Program-made: the position numbers and the translations under genes
NCBI GenBank assembly: GCA_040757715.1
Contig: JBFLWS010000004.1
Coordinates: forward strand, 156,025 to 220,024
Reading direction: 5' to 3'
Source of the DNA: CAIMFV01 sp040757715
GTDB lineage: Bacteria; Pseudomonadota; Alphaproteobacteria; Caulobacterales; Caulobacteraceae
DNA: 64,000 bases
Notes under the pieces: generated by a model
Databases searched by the model: none
What the model was told of the DNA's origin: nothing
The model's input: only the letters and a program-made list of their open reading frames with translations
Shown here: positions 34,308-46,130 of the stretch, one piece after another
Numbering within the stretch: the first letter of the stretch is position 1
Layout: each line of letters begins with the position of its first letter

Positions 34308-35441
34308 CTAGCAATATGTCGAAGGGCCGCCGCCGCTCCATTCGGACTGCACCTCGGGATCGACCTCTGCGGGCGCCTGTTGTTCGGCGAGGGCGGCGAA
34401 GGCTTCGGCGGAGAGGAGCCGCGACAGGGCCCAGACGGCGGCCCCGCGCACCACCGGGTCGGGGTGCGCAAGTCGCGCTTCGATCTGCGGAATGAGGCCG
34501 TCATCGCCGCTGGCGCCGGCGGCGTAGAGCAGGTTGCGCAGGAAGCGCGCTACGCCGATGCGCTTCACCGGCGACTTGGCGAAGACGGCGCGGAAACTGG
34601 CGTCCTCCAGGGTGAGGAGGTCGGCCAGGCGCGGCGAAACCCGATGCTCCGCCGCCTTGATGCGCGCCTCCCGCGCCTCGGCGGCGAATTTGTTCCACGG
34701 GCAGACGGCGAGGCAGTCGTCGCAGCCATAGACCCGATTGCCGAGCTTCTCGCGATAGGGCCGCAGGATCGGCCCCGCATGCTCGATGGTGAGGTAGGAG
34801 ATGCAGGCCCGGGCGTCTAGCTGATAGGGAGCTGGAAAGGCGCCCGTCGGACAGATGTCCTGACATGCCCGACAGGAGCCGCAGTGGTCGGCCTCGGGCG
34901 GATCGGGAGGCAGGTCGAGGCTGGTGAGGATCGCGCCCAGGAACAGCCAACTGCCATATTGGCGCGAAACGAGATTGGTGTGCTTGCCCGCCCAGCCGAG
35001 GCCCGCCCGCGCGGCGAGGGGCTTCTCCATCAGGGGTGCGGTGTCCACGAACACCTTCAGCTCGCCGCCGAAGCGCTCCACCATCCAGCGGCCGAGGGCC
35101 TTCAGGCGCGGCTTGATCACCTCGTGATAGTCCTCGCCCTGGGCGTAGACCGAGATGTTGGCGAGGCCAGGGTCTTTCAGCCGCGCCAGCGGATCAAGCG
35201 TCGGGCCATAGTTCAGCCCAAGCATGATCGCGCTCACGGCGCCGTCCCACATGGCGGTGGGGTGCGAGCGCCGCTCCAAGGTCTCGGCCATCCAGGCCAT
35301 CTCGCCGTGACGACCGGCCTCCACATAGGCCGCGAGCCGCGCGCCCTCGGGCCAGGGCGCGGCGGCGCTGGCGAAGCCCACGACGTCGAAGCCGAGCTCG
35401 AGGGCCTTGTCGCGGATCAGGGTTTTGGGGTCGGGGGTCAC
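34308..35441 (-). CDS. queG: Epoxyqueuosine reductase
   Basis: 377 residues from GTG 35441, close to E. coli QueG (379); a longer frame upstream would run into clpB. Two 4Fe-4S clusters: CGSCRACQDICPTGAFPAPYQLDARACISY and CDDCLAVCPWNKFA. Cobalamin-binding N-terminal domain (DVVGFASAAAPWPEGARL ... MAWMAETLERRSHP) and C-terminal HEAT-like helices (HPDPVVRGAAVWALSRLL). It reduces epoxyqueuosine to queuosine in tRNA and needs cobalamin as cofactor, which gives the B12 uptake operon in this window a client. Confidence 0.93.
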   Translation of the reverse strand: MTPDPKTLIRDKALELGFDVVGFASAAAPWPEGARLAAYVEAGRHGEMAWMAETLERRSHPTAMWDGAVSAIMLGLNYGPTLDPLARLKDPGLANISVYAQGEDYHEVIKPRLKALGRWMVERFGGELKVFVDTAPLMEKPLAARAGLGWAGKHTNLVSRQYGSWLFLGAILTSLDLPPDPPEADHCGSCRACQDICPTGAFPAPYQLDARACISYLTIEHAGPILRPYREKLGNRVYGCDDCLAVCPWNKFAAEAREARIKAAEHRVSPRLADLLTLEDASFRAVFAKSPVKRIGVARFLRNLLYAAGASGDDGLIPQIEARLAHPDPVVRGAAVWALSRLLSAEAFAALAEQQAPAEVDPEVQSEWSGGGPSTYC

Positions 35442-35487
35442 CGGCGGCAAGATAGGCTCGCCGCCGGCTGGCGCAAATGCGTCCTTG

Positions 35488-38079
<2,592 letters not shown>

Positions 38080-38148
38080 AGGTGTTCCCCAGGGTCGGCG
38101 GAGTGTCGGCGGAGCGCCTCTAAGGAGCACGCCCCGCCGATCGCCTCG

Positions 38149-38179
38149 CACATGGGTGTTGCTAATCGGTCACACAAGG
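38149..38179 (-). promoter_or_regulatory. Heat-shock (sigma-32) promoter of clpB
   Basis: On the minus strand, CCTTGTG (38173-38179) and CACCCATGTG (38149-38158) are separated by 14 bp. This fits the sigma-32 pattern CTTGAA - N13-17 - CCCCATnT. The predicted leader is about 60 nt. Confidence 0.6.
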
Positions 38180-38297
38180 TCGCGGCCCCTCGCGCCCGAG
38201 GAAATCGCCAACCGTCAGCGCGACATCCACTGGAAGCGAGCATAGGTGCGAGCTATTCGCACGCCTGGATCGAGATCAAATTAAGCACGAATTTCGC

Positions 38298-38849
38298 TCA
38301 GCAGGTGAAGGCGCCCTTCACCTTGGCCCCGCCGCCCAGATGCGGCGAGTCGCTGGCCTCGCCCTCGAAGTCGCCGCCATGCATGCTGGCGTGGCCGTGA
38401 TTGCTCGTCACCGCGTAGATGCGGCCGTTCAGGTGCAGCACCAGGGTGGCGTGGCTGAACGGGCCGTCGGTGGTGTGGGCGAGGAGGCCGACATAGTCCG
38501 GCAGGTCGTCATGAAAGGCCATGCCGGTGACCACGCCGGCGTTGAGATCGAGCCCCACGGGCGAGGCTTCGCAGGAGCCGCCGGACACGGTGAAGGCCTG
38601 GCCGTCCACTGTGCCGGTGATCACTGCCGTGCCGTTGCAGAAGGTGCGCAGGACGCCGTCCTCGCCTGCCTTGTAGCTGGAGCACGCCTTGGCGCTGGAA
38701 GTCCCGGGCACATTGCCCACCGTGATGGTGGACGGCCCGAAGCCCTTGGCCAGCTTGCGCACGGATTCGCTCCGATCGCAGGCTGACAGCCCGAGCAAAG
38801 CGGCCACAGTCAACAATAACAACACCTTGGCGCTCGTCCGCCGAGGCAT
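38298..38849 (-). CDS. Hypothetical lipoprotein
   Basis: 183 residues from ATG 38849. N-terminal MPRRTSAKVLLLLTVAALLGLSAC is a lipoprotein signal with lipobox LSAC, so the mature protein starts at that Cys and is probably anchored in a membrane facing the periplasm. The rest is soluble, with several Cys (CSSYK, FCNG, SCEAS, C-terminal Cys) that may form disulfides, and a glycine-rich end. I do not recognise a domain. It lies between clpB and gltB on the same strand, separated from both by sizable gaps. Confidence 0.7.
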   Translation of the reverse strand: MPRRTSAKVLLLLTVAALLGLSACDRSESVRKLAKGFGPSTITVGNVPGTSSAKACSSYKAGEDGVLRTFCNGTAVITGTVDGQAFTVSGGSCEASPVGLDLNAGVVTGMAFHDDLPDYVGLLAHTTDGPFSHATLVLHLNGRIYAVTSNHGHASMHGGDFEGEASDSPHLGGGAKVKGAFTC

Positions 38850-38919
38850 GGGCGTCTCCGTCGCAGGGTTCGAATAAACCTTAACCTGCTTTTTGGCGCG
38901 CGCCCATAGCCGCACTTGA

Positions 38920-41900
38920 TCAGGCGCTGAGGGCCTCCGGCGACTGCTTCAGGCGCCACAGGGTCTCCTTGGGGCAGATCTGGCGGAATTTCGCCAAGGC
39001 CGCATTCCAGTCCGCCAGTAGTTCCTCCGCCAGAGGCGAACCGGTTTCTTGCGCATGGGCCGAGACCATGTCGTAGAGGATCGAGGCCCAGCCGTCGCCG
39101 GCCACGGGTCCCACCTCGACGCTTTCCGGATTGATCAACGCCTGCAGGTCGTCGCCCGGATCGTAGAGGAAGGCCATGCCGCCCGTCATGCCGGCGGCGA
39201 AATTGGCGCCGATGGGGCCAAGGATCACCGCCACGCCGCCGGTCATGTATTCGCAGCCATTGGCGCCGCAGCCTTCCACTACTGCATCGGCTCCGGAGTT
39301 GCGCACGCAGAAGCGCTCGCCCGCGCGGCCGGCGGCGTACAGCTTGCCGGAGGTGGCGCCGTAGAGCACCGTGTTGCCGATGATGGCGTGCTGGTCCGGC
39401 CGGGCCAGGCGCTTCTCCGGCTTCACCACGATGGTCGCCCCGGAGAGACCCTTGCCCACATAGTCGTTGGCCTCGCCGGTGAGCACGATCTTCAGCCCCT
39501 GCACCGCGAAGACGCCGAGGCTCTGGCCCGCCGACCCGGCCAAGGCCAAGTGCAGGTGGCCGCGGGGCAGACCGGTCATGCCGTAGCGGCGAACGATGTT
39601 AGAGGACATGCGCGCGCCGATGGCGCGGTCGGTATTCCGCACCGTATAGGTGAGCTGCATCTTCTCCTTGCGCTCAAGCAGGGGCGCAGCGTCGCGCTCG
39701 ATCTCGGCGTCGAGGGTGGGGGGGACTTCGTTGCGGCCTTCCACCGTATTGTGCGCGGGATTGCCGCCCGGATCGGCGCGCACCAGCAGCGGATTGAGAT
39801 CGAGATCGTCCAGATGCTCGCCGCCGCGGGACACCTGGGCCAGCAGGTCCGTGCGTCCGACCACGTCTTCGAGGCGCTTGTAGCCGAGGCTCGCCAGAAT
39901 TTCGCGCACCTCTTCGGCGATGAAGCTGAACAGGGCGATGACCTTTTCCGGCGTGCCGGTGAACTTGGCCCGCAGGCGTTCGTCCTGACTGCACACGCCC
40001 ACGGGGCAGGTGTTGGAGTGGCACTGGCGCACCATGATGCAGCCCATGGCCACCAGGCTCGCTGTGCCGATGCCGAACTCCTCGGCGCCCAGCATGGCGG
40101 CGATGACGATGTCGCGGCCGGTGCGCAGGCCGCCGTCGGTGCGCAGGGCCACCCGATGGCGCAGGTTGTTCAGGGTCAGCACCTGATGGGCTTCGGAAAG
40201 GCCCATCTCCCAGGGACCGCCCGCGTGCTTGATGGAGCTCTGCGGCGAGGCGCCCGTGCCGCCCACATGGCCGGAGATGAGGATGGTGTCCGCCTTGGCC
40301 TTGGCCACGCCGGCGGCGATGGCGCCGATGCCGGCGGCGGCCACCAGCTTCACGCCCACCCGGGCGGTGGGATTGATCTGCTTCAGGTCGTAGATCAGCT
40401 GGGCCAGATCCTCGATGGAATAGATGTCGTGGTGCGGCGGCGGCGAGATCAGGGTCACGCCCGGCGTGGCGTGGCGCAGCCGGGCGATGAGGTCGGTGAC
40501 CTTGAAGCCGGGCAGCTGGCCGCCTTCGCCGGGCTTGGCGCCCTGGGCCACCTTGATCTCGATCTCGCGGCACTGGTTGAGGTACTCGGCGGTGACGCCG
40601 AACCGGCCCGAGGCGATCTGCTTCACCGCCGAGTTGGCGTTGTCGCCATTGGGCAACGGATGATAGCGCTCGGGCACCTCGCCGCCCTCGCCGGACACCG
40701 ACTTGGCGCCGATGCGGTTCATGGCGATGTTCAATACGCCGTGGGCTTCCGGCGACAGGGCGCCGAGGCTCATGCCGGGGGTGACGAAGCGCTTGCGGAT
40801 GGCGTTGGCGCTCTCCACCTCGGCCAAGGGGACCGGCGCGCGGTCGCTCTTCCAGTCCAGCAGGTCGCGCAGGGCCAAGGGGCCGCCCGCGCGCACCTGC
40901 GCGCTGAAGCGTTTGAACAGGCTGTAGTCCTCGCGGCTGAGCGATTCCTGCAGGGTGTGGATCAGCTGCGCCTCATAGGCGTGGCGTTCGCCGGCGAAGC
41001 GGGCGCGGTAGAAGCCGCCGATGGGCAGGGCCACCGCCGACGAATCCCACGCGCGGCGATGCGCTTCGACGGTCTTTTCTTCGATGCCGGCGAGACCGAT
41101 GCCGGAGATCCGGCTGGTCATGCCCGGGAAGAAGTCGGCCACCAGGGCGCGGGACAGGCCCACCGCTTCGAAATTATAGCCGCCGCGATAGGACGAGATC
41201 ACCGAGACGCCGATCTTGGAGAGGATCTTGCGCAGACCCGCCTCAATGGCGCCCTTGTAGTTCAAGCAAGCCTGGCGCAGCGACAGATCGCCGGCAAGGC
41301 CGCGCTCCAGGCGATCCTGGAAGCTTTCCTGGGCGAGATAGGCGTTCACCGCCGTGGCGCCCACGCCTACCAGCACCGCAAAGCCATGCGTCTCCACGCA
41401 CTCGGCCGAGCGCACGATGAGCGAGACGAAGCTGCGCAGGCCCTTGGCCACCAGGTGGCTGTGCACGCCGCCGGTGGCGAGCACCATGGGCAGGGCGGCG
41501 CGGTCGCGGTTGGAGCGCTCGTCGGTGAGCACGATCTGGCTCTTGCCCGACAGGGCCGCTTCCTCGGCCTCGGCGCGGATGCGGTCGAGGTGCGCTTGCA
41601 GCGTCTCGCCCGGCTCCGACCCCGCTTCCGGCAGGGGGAAGGTGCAGTCGATCACCGCCACCGACCGTTCGCCCACATAGTCGATCATGCGCTCGTACAT
41701 GCCGGTGGTGAGCACCGGGCTCTCCAGCACATAGACGTCGGTCTGGGTCTCGTCCTCGGAGAGGATGTTGCCGAGGTTCTTGAACCGGGTCCGCAGGCTC
41801 ATGACCCCGCTTTCGCGCAAGGGGTCGATGGGCGGATTGGTCACCTGGCTGAACTTCTGGCGGAAGAAGTGGCTGAGCGGCCGGTAGGTTTCGGACAACA

Positions 41901-43443
41901 CCGCCAATGGCGTGTCGTCGCCCATGGAGCCGATGGCTTCCTTGCCCTCCTCGGCGAGGGGCGACAGGATCAGCTCGAGGTCCTCCAGGCTCATGCCGGC
42001 CGCGCCTTGACGGCGGGTGAGGGCCTCGCGGTCGAAGCTGCGCGGCTCAGGACCGGGGGCGATGAGCGGCTCCAGCTCGATGATGTTCTCAAGCCAGGCG
42101 GTGTAGGGATGCGAATCCGCCAGCATGTCGACGATGTCGTCCTCGTCGTAGAACTTGCCCTCGGCGAGGTCGACGGCCAGCATGCGGCCAGACGAGATGT
42201 GGCGCTTCCAGGAGATGCGCTCTTCGGCGACGCCGGTCATGCCAGCTTCCGAGCCCATGATGAGAAGGCCGTCGTCAGTGGCCGCCACGCGAAGGGGGCG
42301 CAGACCGTTGCGGTCCTTGCCCGCCACCACCCAGCGCCCGTCGGTGGCGCAGATGGCCGCCGGGCCGTCCCAGGGCTCCATCACCGCATTGCAGTAGGCG
42401 TAAAGCGCCTTGTGGGTCGGCTTCATCAGCGAGGAGGCCGCCTCGGGCATGAGCAGCGACTTCACCATGGGGGCGCGACGACCCGCGCGCACCAGCACTT
42501 CGAACACGTTGTCGAGGGCCGCGGAGTCGGACCCGCCCGCCTGGATCACCGGCTTCACCGCATCCTCGTCGCCAAAGGCGCCGGCGGCCATGCGGATCTC
42601 GTGGCTCTTCATCCAATTGACGTTGCCGCGCAGGGTGTTGATCTCGCCGTTGTGGGCGAGCATGCGGAACGGCTGGGCCAGGCGCCATTCCGGGAAGGTG
42701 TTGGTGGAATAGCGCTGGTGGAAGATGGCCACCGAGGAGATGAAGCGCGGATCGGTAAGGTCCGGATAGAAATCGTCGATGTTCTCGGCCAGGAACATGC
42801 CCTTGTAGACGATGGACCTCGCGGACAGCGAACAGATGTAGAAGCCGGCGACCCCAGCCAGGGCCACTTCGCGCTCGATGCGCTTGCGGGCGAGATAGAG
42901 GGCGCGCTCCAGCTTGGAGCCGTCCGCGTCGCCGGTGCGCAGCGACGGCGGCGCGGCCAGCATGATCTGTTCGATTTCGGGGCGGGTGGCGTTGGCCTTG
43001 TCGCCGATCACCGCCGGGTTCACCGGGGCCTGACGCCAGCCATAGATATAGAAGCCGGCGCGCAGCACCTCGCGCTCGACGATGGTGCGGCAGGTCTCCT
43101 GCGCGCCGAGGTCGTTGCGGGGTAGGAAGATCTGGCCCACGGCGATGGGCCCGGGCCGCAGCGGATGGCCGATGCTCTGCACATGGTCGGCGAACACCTC
43201 CTGCGGCACATTGACCATGATGCCGGCGCCGTCGCCGGTCTTGCCGTCGGCGTCCACCGCGCCGCGGTGCCACACCGCCTTCAGCGCCTTGATGGCCAGC
43301 TCCACCACCTCGCGGCGGGGCTTGCCGTCGATGGCGCAGACGAGGCCGACGCCGCAAGCGTCGTGCTCGTCGGCCGGGTCGTAGGCGTGAGCATCGATGA
43401 GATGCTGGCGATTGTCGAGATAGGCGCGCACGGCGTCGGTCAT
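38920..43443 (-). CDS. gltB: Glutamate synthase, large subunit
   Basis: 1507 residues from ATG 43443, with CGGAG ribosome site upstream. N-terminal glutamine amidotransferase whose nucleophile is the Cys in DEHDACGVGLVCAIDG after a short propeptide. Central FMN/2-oxoglutarate synthase domain with SGHVGGTGASPQSSIKHAGGPWEMG and the 3Fe-4S cysteines in CIMVRQCHSNTCPVGVC. C-terminal GXGXG beta-helix (GAxxCVVEGCGANGCEYMTGG-like repeat region). It makes two glutamates from glutamine and 2-oxoglutarate with GltD-supplied electrons. Starts 4 bp after gltD. Confidence 0.97.
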   Translation of the reverse strand: MTDAVRAYLDNRQHLIDAHAYDPADEHDACGVGLVCAIDGKPRREVVELAIKALKAVWHRGAVDADGKTGDGAGIMVNVPQEVFADHVQSIGHPLRPGPIAVGQIFLPRNDLGAQETCRTIVEREVLRAGFYIYGWRQAPVNPAVIGDKANATRPEIEQIMLAAPPSLRTGDADGSKLERALYLARKRIEREVALAGVAGFYICSLSARSIVYKGMFLAENIDDFYPDLTDPRFISSVAIFHQRYSTNTFPEWRLAQPFRMLAHNGEINTLRGNVNWMKSHEIRMAAGAFGDEDAVKPVIQAGGSDSAALDNVFEVLVRAGRRAPMVKSLLMPEAASSLMKPTHKALYAYCNAVMEPWDGPAAICATDGRWVVAGKDRNGLRPLRVAATDDGLLIMGSEAGMTGVAEERISWKRHISSGRMLAVDLAEGKFYDEDDIVDMLADSHPYTAWLENIIELEPLIAPGPEPRSFDREALTRRQGAAGMSLEDLELILSPLAEEGKEAIGSMGDDTPLAVLSETYRPLSHFFRQKFSQVTNPPIDPLRESGVMSLRTRFKNLGNILSEDETQTDVYVLESPVLTTGMYERMIDYVGERSVAVIDCTFPLPEAGSEPGETLQAHLDRIRAEAEEAALSGKSQIVLTDERSNRDRAALPMVLATGGVHSHLVAKGLRSFVSLIVRSAECVETHGFAVLVGVGATAVNAYLAQESFQDRLERGLAGDLSLRQACLNYKGAIEAGLRKILSKIGVSVISSYRGGYNFEAVGLSRALVADFFPGMTSRISGIGLAGIEEKTVEAHRRAWDSSAVALPIGGFYRARFAGERHAYEAQLIHTLQESLSREDYSLFKRFSAQVRAGGPLALRDLLDWKSDRAPVPLAEVESANAIRKRFVTPGMSLGALSPEAHGVLNIAMNRIGAKSVSGEGGEVPERYHPLPNGDNANSAVKQIASGRFGVTAEYLNQCREIEIKVAQGAKPGEGGQLPGFKVTDLIARLRHATPGVTLISPPPHHDIYSIEDLAQLIYDLKQINPTARVGVKLVAAAGIGAIAAGVAKAKADTILISGHVGGTGASPQSSIKHAGGPWEMGLSEAHQVLTLNNLRHRVALRTDGGLRTGRDIVIAAMLGAEEFGIGTASLVAMGCIMVRQCHSNTCPVGVCSQDERLRAKFTGTPEKVIALFSFIAEEVREILASLGYKRLEDVVGRTDLLAQVSRGGEHLDDLDLNPLLVRADPGGNPAHNTVEGRNEVPPTLDAEIERDAAPLLERKEKMQLTYTVRNTDRAIGARMSSNIVRRYGMTGLPRGHLHLALAGSAGQSLGVFAVQGLKIVLTGEANDYVGKGLSGATIVVKPEKRLARPDQHAIIGNTVLYGATSGKLYAAGRAGERFCVRNSGADAVVEGCGANGCEYMTGGVAVILGPIGANFAAGMTGGMAFLYDPGDDLQALINPESVEVGPVAGDGWASILYDMVSAHAQETGSPLAEELLADWNAALAKFRQICPKETLWRLKQSPEALSA

Positions 43444-43447
43444 GGAA

Positions 43448-44899
43448 TTACTCCGCGGCGGTGAGGCTGGCCGGCGCATGGGCGGCCGCCTCCTTGGCTT
43501 CGAGATAGCGGCGCACGCCTTCAGCGACGTCGAGACCGTCGCGAATGGCCCACACCACGAGGGAGGCGCCGCGAACGATGTCGCCGGCGGCGAACACGCC
43601 GTCGAGATTGGTGGCGAGGTCGCGCACGCTGGCCTTCACTGTACCGTTGGGGGCGAGCTTCAGGTCCGGCGCGCCCATGAGCCGGGGCAGGTCTTCCGGC
43701 TCGAAGCCCAGCGCCTTGACCACCATCTGGGCAGGAATTTCGAAGTCGGCGCCAGGGGTTTCTTCCGGTGCGCGGCGGCCGCTGGCGTCCGGAGCGCCGA
43801 GGCGCATGCGGGCCACCCGCACGGCGTGGGTCCCGCCCGCGCCGTCGTGAATCGCCTTGGGCGCGGCCAGCCATTGGAACTGCACGCCTTCTTCCTCGGC
43901 GTGGGCGGTTTCGCGCGCCGAGCCCGGCATGTTGGCGCGGTCGCGGCGATAGAGGCAGGTGACCGACTTGGCGCCCTGACGCGCGGCGGTGCGCACGCAG
44001 TCCATGGCCGTGTCGCCGCCGCCCACCACCACCACGTCGCGGCCCTTGGCGTCGAGGTGGGCCGGCGGGGCGCCGTCGCCGAGACCCGCGCGGTTGGCGG
44101 CGATGAGATAGTCGAGGGCCGCGTTGACGCCCTCCGAACCGGCGCCGGGGCAGGCGAGTTCGCGGGCCTTGTAGACCCCGACGGCGAGAATCACCGCGTC
44201 ATGGCGGGCGCGTAGGTCGGCGAGGCTGGCGTCGCGGCCGATCTCGAAGTTCATGCGGAAGTTCACCCCGCCCTCGGCCAGGCGCGCGGTGCGGCGCGCC
44301 ACCACCTGCTTGTCCAGCTTGAAGTTGGGGATGCCGTAGAGGAGGAGGCCGCCCGGCCGATCGTGGCGGTCATAGACGGTGACGATATAGCCTTGGCGGC
44401 GCAGGGCCTCCGCAGCCGTAAGCCCCGCGGGGCCGGCGCCGATGATGCCCACGGATTGGGCGCGCTCCTTGAGCGGCTTCAGCGGCTTCACCCAGCCTTC
44501 TTCCCAGGCCGTGTCGGTGATGTAGCGTTCCACCGCGCCGATGGAGACGGTCTCCCATCCGGCCTGTTCGATGACGCAGGAGCCTTCGCACAGACGGTCC
44601 TGCGGACAAATGCGGCCGCAGATCTCGGGCATGGAGGAGGTGGCCGACGAGATGGCGTAGGCCTCTTCCAGGCGACCTTCGGCGGTAAGCTTCAGCCAAT
44701 CCGGGATGTTGTTGTGCAACGGGCAGGCCGATTGGCAGAAGGGCACGCCGCACTGCGAACAGCGCGAGGCCTGCTCCACCGCCTTGCTGTCGGCGTAGTC
44801 CGTGTAGATTTCCCCGAAATCCTGCACGCGGGCTTGAGCGGCGCGCTTGTCCGGCGACGCCCGATGGATGCTCACGAACTTCAGCAGCTTCTCGCCCAT
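43448..44899 (-). CDS. gltD: Glutamate synthase, small subunit
   Basis: 483 residues. N-terminal Fe-S region RCSQCGVPFCQSACPLHNNIPDWL, FAD-binding GIIGAGPAGLTAAEALRRQGYIVTVYD, NADPH-binding VVVVGGGDTAMDCVRTAARQGAKSVTCLYRRD and C-terminal FAD contact GVFAAGDIVRGASLVVWAIRDGLDVAEGV. It passes electrons from NADPH to GltB. First gene of the gltD-gltB operon. Two operator-like palindromes lie upstream. Confidence 0.96.
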   Translation of the reverse strand: MGEKLLKFVSIHRASPDKRAAQARVQDFGEIYTDYADSKAVEQASRCSQCGVPFCQSACPLHNNIPDWLKLTAEGRLEEAYAISSATSSMPEICGRICPQDRLCEGSCVIEQAGWETVSIGAVERYITDTAWEEGWVKPLKPLKERAQSVGIIGAGPAGLTAAEALRRQGYIVTVYDRHDRPGGLLLYGIPNFKLDKQVVARRTARLAEGGVNFRMNFEIGRDASLADLRARHDAVILAVGVYKARELACPGAGSEGVNAALDYLIAANRAGLGDGAPPAHLDAKGRDVVVVGGGDTAMDCVRTAARQGAKSVTCLYRRDRANMPGSARETAHAEEEGVQFQWLAAPKAIHDGAGGTHAVRVARMRLGAPDASGRRAPEETPGADFEIPAQMVVKALGFEPEDLPRLMGAPDLKLAPNGTVKASVRDLATNLDGVFAAGDIVRGASLVVWAIRDGLDVAEGVRRYLEAKEAAAHAPASLTAAE

Positions 44900-44968
44900 G
44901 GGACGGCCCCTCCGCCCCCCGGATGAGGGCGCGCCCCCTATAACGTTAGGCGCAGGCCGCGAAAAGAG

Positions 44969-44991
44969 TATAGTCTATTTATCGGACTATA
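44969..44991. promoter_or_regulatory. Operator-like inverted repeat at the gltD promoter
   Basis: tatagtc (44969-44975) and gactata (44985-44991) are perfect inverted copies, 23 bp overall. On the minus strand a TATACT -10 candidate lies inside one arm. gltD starts 70 bp downstream. A related copy is at 45043-45065. Confidence 0.5.
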
Positions 44992-45042
44992 AACCGCACT
45001 GTGGCGCAAAAATACCCGTAATTCATCGCGACTCGCCGCGCA

Positions 45043-45065
45043 AATGGTCTCTTATTCAGACTATA
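45043..45065. promoter_or_regulatory. Second, weaker copy of the gltD operator-like repeat
   Basis: aatggtc (45043-45049) and gactata (45059-45065) match the first copy in five of seven left-arm positions and in the whole right arm. The two copies are 74 bp apart, about seven helical turns. It overlaps the end of the upstream gene. Confidence 0.4.
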
Positions 45066-45741
45066 TGGGGATATCCCCGGTTTTCAGCAGTTTGCGCCAG
45101 CGCCCGTGATGGGAGTGGGCGATGGCTGTGGCGAAGGTCTGATGAAACCGGTCGATCAGCGTTTTCCCGGCCGACGCGGCCTCGCGATTTTCGGCGACCA
45201 GCATGACGCCCTTGCGATGAAGCAGCGCGGCGCCAAAGCACAGATCCGCCAAGGCGCCCCAGCCCCGCAGCGACGACTGCGTTATAATCAGATCGAAGCG
45301 ATCCTCTTCTTCGATCAACATCGGCAAGAGGGCCGTGGACGCGCCGCGGCGCAGTGAGAGCTGGGTCTCGGCGAGGCGAGCGGCGTTGCGCAGGAACACC
45401 GCCTCGCTGGCGGGGGTCGCGCGCCAGTCGTCCACCACGATCGCCTGCAAGGGCCGTCCCGCCAAGCATTGCACCAAGGCCAGGACATGACCGTCGCCGA
45501 CGCCGATGAACAGTATGCGCAGGGGCGATTCCTTCGCCGCGTTTTCCAACACCCCCTGCAGGGCGCTGCCGAGATCGCGGGCGTTTTGCGCTGCTTCGGC
45601 CGCCGACTGGAACTCCAGCCGGCGTTGCTCAGCGAAGGCCTCGAAAGCCTGCGTCACATCGGCCTGACCGCCGGCGCGGGATTTCAGCGCGGCCGCGAAC
45701 ACTGGTGCGATGCGCCGCGGCAGGGTGCGAAGCGAAGTCAT
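45061..45741 (-). CDS. Class I methyltransferase-like protein of unknown substrate
   Basis: 226 residues. ILFIGVGDGHVLALVQCLAGRPLQAIVVDDW looks like motif I and motif II of the SAM-binding Rossmann fold, and FDLIITQSSLRGWGALADLCFGAALLHRKGVMLVAEN like the later strands. The N-terminal ~70 residues are helical and contain a coiled-coil-like stretch. No catalytic motif specific to a family was recognised, so it could also be a spermidine-synthase-like or inactive fold. It ends in the gltD promoter region. Confidence 0.5.
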   Translation of the reverse strand: MTSLRTLPRRIAPVFAAALKSRAGGQADVTQAFEAFAEQRRLEFQSAAEAAQNARDLGSALQGVLENAAKESPLRILFIGVGDGHVLALVQCLAGRPLQAIVVDDWRATPASEAVFLRNAARLAETQLSLRRGASTALLPMLIEEEDRFDLIITQSSLRGWGALADLCFGAALLHRKGVMLVAENREAASAGKTLIDRFHQTFATAIAHSHHGRWRKLLKTGDIPI

Positions 45742-45834
45742 GGCGAGCGACCTGAATTGGAATCGCGCCAGAGTGTCCGAAGCAAGGTTAAGGATTCGCC
45801 TCGATTGCGCCGTGCTTCGCCGATTTTACCCGGA

Positions 45835-46119
45835 TTAGGCGAAGGCGCCGATAGCCAGGCGGTAGGGCCGAACCTCCACCTCGGCGAACAGGCCGGCCTG
45901 GGCGTAGGGATCGTTGGCCGCCGCGTGTTCGGCCGCGGCGAGGTCCGCCGCCTCAATGATCAGCAAGGAGCCCATGGGTTGACCGAGGTCGTCGAGCATG
46001 GGTCCGGCGATTTTCACCACCACGTCCCTGGCCAGATAGGCGAGGTGGCGTTCGCGCGTGAGGAGGCGAAGGTCTAGAGAATCTGGCTTGTCGACGCAGC
46101 GGACGATGAAAAGCGGCAT
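45835..46119 (-). CDS. YciI family protein
   Basis: 94 residues. Pattern MPLFIVRCVDKPDSLDLRLLTRERHLAYLA ... GSLLIIEAADLAAAEHAAANDPYAQAGLFAEVEVRPYR matches YciI/YCII proteins, including the His (RERHLAYL) and Asp-Pro (NDPYAQAGLF) of the putative active site. Small ferredoxin-fold proteins; some act as dehydrochlorinases, most have no known role. It starts 11 bp after gpsA and is the last gene of the tsaD-gpsA-yciI unit. Confidence 0.85.
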   Translation of the reverse strand: MPLFIVRCVDKPDSLDLRLLTRERHLAYLARDVVVKIAGPMLDDLGQPMGSLLIIEAADLAAAEHAAANDPYAQAGLFAEVEVRPYRLAIGAFA

Positions 46120-46130
46120 AAGAGGCGATC

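Noticed and set aside
39049..43125. A 1358-codon open frame on the plus strand opposite gltB
   Set aside because: It is the antisense shadow of gltB in GC-rich DNA: low-complexity His/Gly/Ala-rich translation, no recognisable domain.
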